Of a stretch of DNA of 15,492 bases, positions 13,443 to 15,492 are shown piece after piece. The notes under the pieces were generated by a model. The model made no database searches, had not been told where the DNA came from, and saw nothing but the letters and a program-made list of their open reading frames with translations. How positions within the stretch are numbered: the stretch's first letter is position 1; the number at the start of each line of letters is the position of its first letter. The stretch is from contig JANTGB010000018.1 in NCBI GenBank assembly GCA_024763115.1, forward strand, positions 1 to 15,492. The letters are read 5' to 3'. This DNA comes from Desulfobulbaceae bacterium. GTDB lineage: Bacteria > Desulfobacterota > Desulfobulbia > Desulfobulbales > SURF-16. Made by a program: the position numbers and the translations under genes.

Positions 13443-13465
13443 TTTTATCCTCAAAATACATCGAA

Positions 13466-13571
13466 ATTACAAATTGACGGTCTCATAAAAAGTCATTTTT
13501 TATTTCATAATTACTCGAGCCGGAATGACGATACGTGGATTTTTTACCTTTTTACGAACCCATTACAAATT
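13466..13571. repeat. Direct and inverted repeats between leuA and asd
   Basis: ATTACAAATT occurs at 13466-13475 and 13562-13571, and the similarity runs on to GTCTC (16 of 19 positions). The right copy is the 3' end of leuA (ETINL-stop); the left copy would encode ETVNL-stop. Between them CATAAAAAGTC (13483-13493) faces the inverse of CGTAAAAAGGT (13547-13557), and a CCGGAATGACG motif lies in the middle. The layout looks like a small decayed inverted-repeat element that duplicated the end of leuA, but no clean target duplication can be fixed. Confidence 0.45.
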
Positions 13572-15110
13572 AATCGTCTCGCTTTGCAAAAAAACCAGGC
13601 GGTTAAGACCGTTCAAATACGCCTTGGCTGCTGCGGTGACAATATCAGGATCAGCCCCCTGGCCCACCACAATTTTACCATCCTGCTCTATGCGCACCAT
13701 CACCTCACCCTGAGCATCAGTACCGCCGGTAATGGAACTTACCCCGAAATAAAGCAGCTTACTGGCGGTTTTGGTCAACTGGGCGATGGTTCTGAAGGTG
13801 CCGTCAATAGCGCCTATACCAATGGAAGCCCCTTCGACTTCTTTATCGCCGATCCGCAGCCTGACTGCGGCAGTGGGGATGCTCATATTCCCGCTCATGG
13901 CGCCCAGGGAAACCAGTTCATAAGTTTCAGGAACCCGGAAAATTTCATCCATTAAAATGGCTTCAAGATCCTCGTCAAACATATCTTTTTTAACATCGGC
14001 AAGTTCCTTGAAACGGACAAACACACGATTTAATTCATCATCACTAAGATTATCATAACCCATACCGGCAATTCTGTCTTTAAGAGCATGACGGCCCGAA
14101 TGCTTGCCCAGCACCAGATTTCCGCCGGCCAGACCAACATCGCATGGATTCATAATTTCATAAGTAGTACGTTCTTTTAAAATGCCGTCCTGGTGAATCC
14201 CCGACTCATGGGCAAAGGCATTGGCCCCGACAATAGCCTTGTTGGGCTGTACAGGCATCCCGGTAATAGCGCTGACCATCTTGCTGGAAGGGCATATCTG
14301 TTCTGTAACAATATCGGTACGATATGGTAAGTGATCGGCCCTGGTTCGTAAAATCATTACCATTTCTTCCATGGCCGTATTGCCGGCCCGTTCGCCGATA
14401 CCGTTAATTGTCGATTCTACCTGCCGGGCTCCGGCCTCAATCGCAGCCAGAGAATTGGCCACGGCCAGGCCCAGATCATTATGGCAATGGACGCTTAACA
14501 CGGCCTTGTCAATATTAGGAATATGCTCCATCAGATAACGAATCATGGCCCCGAATTCATCCGGTACTGCGTAGCCGGTGGTATCAGGAAAATTCAGGGT
14601 GGTGGCCCCGGCCTTGATTACTGCGGTAAACACCTGACAGACAAAATCAAGATCACTGCGGGAAGCATCCTCAGCCGAAAATTCCACATTCGAGGTATAT
14701 TGGGCCGCATGTTTGACTGAGGAAACAGCCAGATCAAGCATCTGCTGTCGCTCCATTTTCAGCTTATACTTCAAATGAATATCAGAGGTGGCAAGAAAGG
14801 TATGAATACGGGGGTTTTCACCATTTTTCAATGCCTCCCAGGCCGTGTCTATATCTTTGACATTGGCCCGGGCCAGGCCGGCAACCTGCGCTCCTTTAAG
14901 ATTGTCGGCAATATTCTTTACACAGTCAAAGTCACCGACCGAGGCTATCGGAAATCCGGCCTCGATAATATCCACCTTAAGCTTGACCAGCTGCCGGGCC
15001 AGACGGAACTTTTCCTGCATATTCATGGTGGCGCCGGGAGACTGCTCACCATCACGCAGGGTTGTGTCGAAAATATATATTTTATCGCCAATGCTGTTCT
15101 TGCTTTCCAT
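13563..15110 (-). CDS. leuA: 2-isopropylmalate synthase
   Basis: LeuA condenses 2-oxoisovalerate with acetyl-CoA, the first committed step of leucine synthesis. The protein has 515 residues, the full bacterial length. The TIM-barrel active site shows DTTLRDGEQSPG (15-26), metal ligands in VHCHNDLG (H208, H210) and GIGERAGN (237-244). GANAFAHESGIHQDG (295-309) is typical of LeuA as opposed to homocitrate or citramalate synthases. The C-terminal part (about 385-515) is the LeuA dimer regulatory domain with its GxG-rich repeats, so leucine feedback is likely. The ATG at 15110 is preferred because GAGGA lies 6 bases upstream; a GTG three bases earlier is possible. The last codons are duplicated downstream. 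Confidence 0.94.
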   Translation of the reverse strand: MESKNSIGDKIYIFDTTLRDGEQSPGATMNMQEKFRLARQLVKLKVDIIEAGFPIASVGDFDCVKNIADNLKGAQVAGLARANVKDIDTAWEALKNGENPRIHTFLATSDIHLKYKLKMERQQMLDLAVSSVKHAAQYTSNVEFSAEDASRSDLDFVCQVFTAVIKAGATTLNFPDTTGYAVPDEFGAMIRYLMEHIPNIDKAVLSVHCHNDLGLAVANSLAAIEAGARQVESTINGIGERAGNTAMEEMVMILRTRADHLPYRTDIVTEQICPSSKMVSAITGMPVQPNKAIVGANAFAHESGIHQDGILKERTTYEIMNPCDVGLAGGNLVLGKHSGRHALKDRIAGMGYDNLSDDELNRVFVRFKELADVKKDMFDEDLEAILMDEIFRVPETYELVSLGAMSGNMSIPTAAVRLRIGDKEVEGASIGIGAIDGTFRTIAQLTKTASKLLYFGVSSITGGTDAQGEVMVRIEQDGKIVVGQGADPDIVTAAAKAYLNGLNRLVFLQSETINL

Positions 15111-15130
15111 CACTATTCCTCATTCCTCTC

Positions 15131-15277
15131 CCAGGAGGTTGTCCGAGAATAGGCATTTTTTCTCAAATCAAGGCATTTTTAAAAAATAAGCGCAGTCATC
15201 TAATTGATATTACAAGCATTATTTTTTAAAATAACACAGAGTTGGGGAAAAGGGCCATTCTGGGGACAGCCTCCTAG
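15131..15277. mobile_element. Inverted-repeat element between pssA and leuA
   Basis: CCAGGAGGTTGTCC (15131-15144) and the inverse of CTAGGAGGCTGTCC (15277-15264) match at 12 of 14, with weaker similarity running inward (AGAAT, GGC, T-rich). Inside is a perfect 13-base inverted repeat, TTTTAAAAAATAA (15177-15189) with its complement (15219-15231), and a direct repeat AGGCATTTTT at 15151 and 15171. No target duplication was found. It is unrelated to the GTAAC family. The right arm contains the pssA stop codon; the left arm lies just upstream of the leuA ribosome binding site, so it forms the leuA leader. Confidence 0.55.
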
Positions 15278-15492
15278 ATGATCTTTTTATGTTCTTCTTT
15301 TACCTTGCCCGCCTTAGTCAGCCATTTAAACAGCCCGATAATCGGGCCGGACAGGACATAGCCGGCAGCTATAACAAACAGGGTAATCTGTGGCTCACTG
15401 GCAACAACCATTAAGAAAAGAACAAAGCCAACCAGCACCTGAAAGGTTTTTGCCTTGGAGATATGCTTAAAACTGTTATACCTATGAGAACT
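15274..15492 (-). CDS. pssA: Phosphatidylserine synthase, C-terminal part (cut by window edge)
   Basis: The last 72 codons of a gene that continues beyond the window. The visible sequence has RYNSFKHIS, then two hydrophobic segments (VLVGFVLFLMVVA and ITLFVIAAGYVLSGPIIGLF) and a basic tail KVKEEHKKII. YxSFK and the YxLSGP segment are characteristic of the end of CDP-diacylglycerol-serine O-phosphatidyltransferase, a membrane enzyme making phosphatidylserine. pssA next to leuA is a familiar order in Desulfobacterota. The active site lies outside the window. The TAG stop (15274-15276) is inside the arm of the inverted-repeat element. Confidence 0.72.
   Translation of the reverse strand, partial: SSHRYNSFKHISKAKTFQVLVGFVLFLMVVASEPQITLFVIAAGYVLSGPIIGLFKWLTKAGKVKEEHKKII

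Noticed and set aside
13452..13454. TTG start for asd, four codons upstream of the ATG
   Set aside because: The ATG at 13442 has GAGGA at good spacing; that GAGGA would lie inside the coding sequence if TTG were used.
13080..13955. Plus-strand open frame of 291 codons opposite asd and leuA
   Set aside because: It spans two clearly recognised genes and their gap in antisense; no domain or start signal supports it.

Overview
The window looks like a chromosomal segment of a Gram-negative, menaquinone-using member of Desulfobacterota (former Deltaproteobacteria). This is inferred from the gene order pssA-leuA-asd-rsmD-coaD, a b6-type quinol:cytochrome b/Rieske pair, a PilR/PilS-type sigma-54 two-component system and a PEP-CTERM (exosortase-sorted) protein. 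No 16S or species-diagnostic gene is present, so the assignment stays tentative.

Plus strand, 1-9567. A four-gene block comes first: a PilR-like sigma-54 activator (147-1517), a PilS-like histidine kinase (1610-3289), a LapG-like periplasmic cysteine peptidase (3302-3961) and a membrane-anchored PAS/HD-GYP protein whose metal ligands are largely lost (3983-6052). A LapG-type protease next to a catalytically dead c-di-GMP-domain membrane protein resembles the LapG/LapD adhesin-release switch, with HD-GYP in place of the usual GGDEF-EAL receptor. A second group is about export and the cell surface: a TPR plus beta-barrel outer-membrane protein of the DUF560/Slam (type XI secretion) kind (6229-7584), a secreted polyproline protein (7935-8321) behind an excellent sigma-54 promoter (7731-7746), and a PEP-CTERM surface protein (8791-9567) ending in a strong, probably bidirectional terminator (9595-9630).

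Minus strand, 9839-15492, read right to left: the 3' end of pssA (cut by the window edge), leuA, asd, rsmD, coaD, a Rieske protein and cytochrome b. The run from asd to cytochrome b is tightly packed (gaps of 6 and 2 bp, one 4-bp overlap) except where a 200-bp insertion separates coaD from the Rieske gene.

The most notable unlisted structure is a family of small non-coding mobile elements with ends GTAACTAYTCA/TGARYAGTTAC. Four copies share a core that folds into a two-stem structure with covarying pairs (1-96, 7795-7891, 8578-8728, 11112-11311). Two copies have perfect 8-bp target duplications (CTCTTATT and CCTTTATC), so they are transposed elements, most like IS66-type MITEs. Three copies sit in the same orientation 43-62 bp upstream of plus-strand genes and would lie in their leaders. 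The fourth split an ancestral coaD/Rieske ATGA overlap. Further element ends or unrelated inverted repeats lie at the ends of cytochrome b, leuA and pssA. No tRNA, rRNA, CRISPR array or transposase gene was seen.
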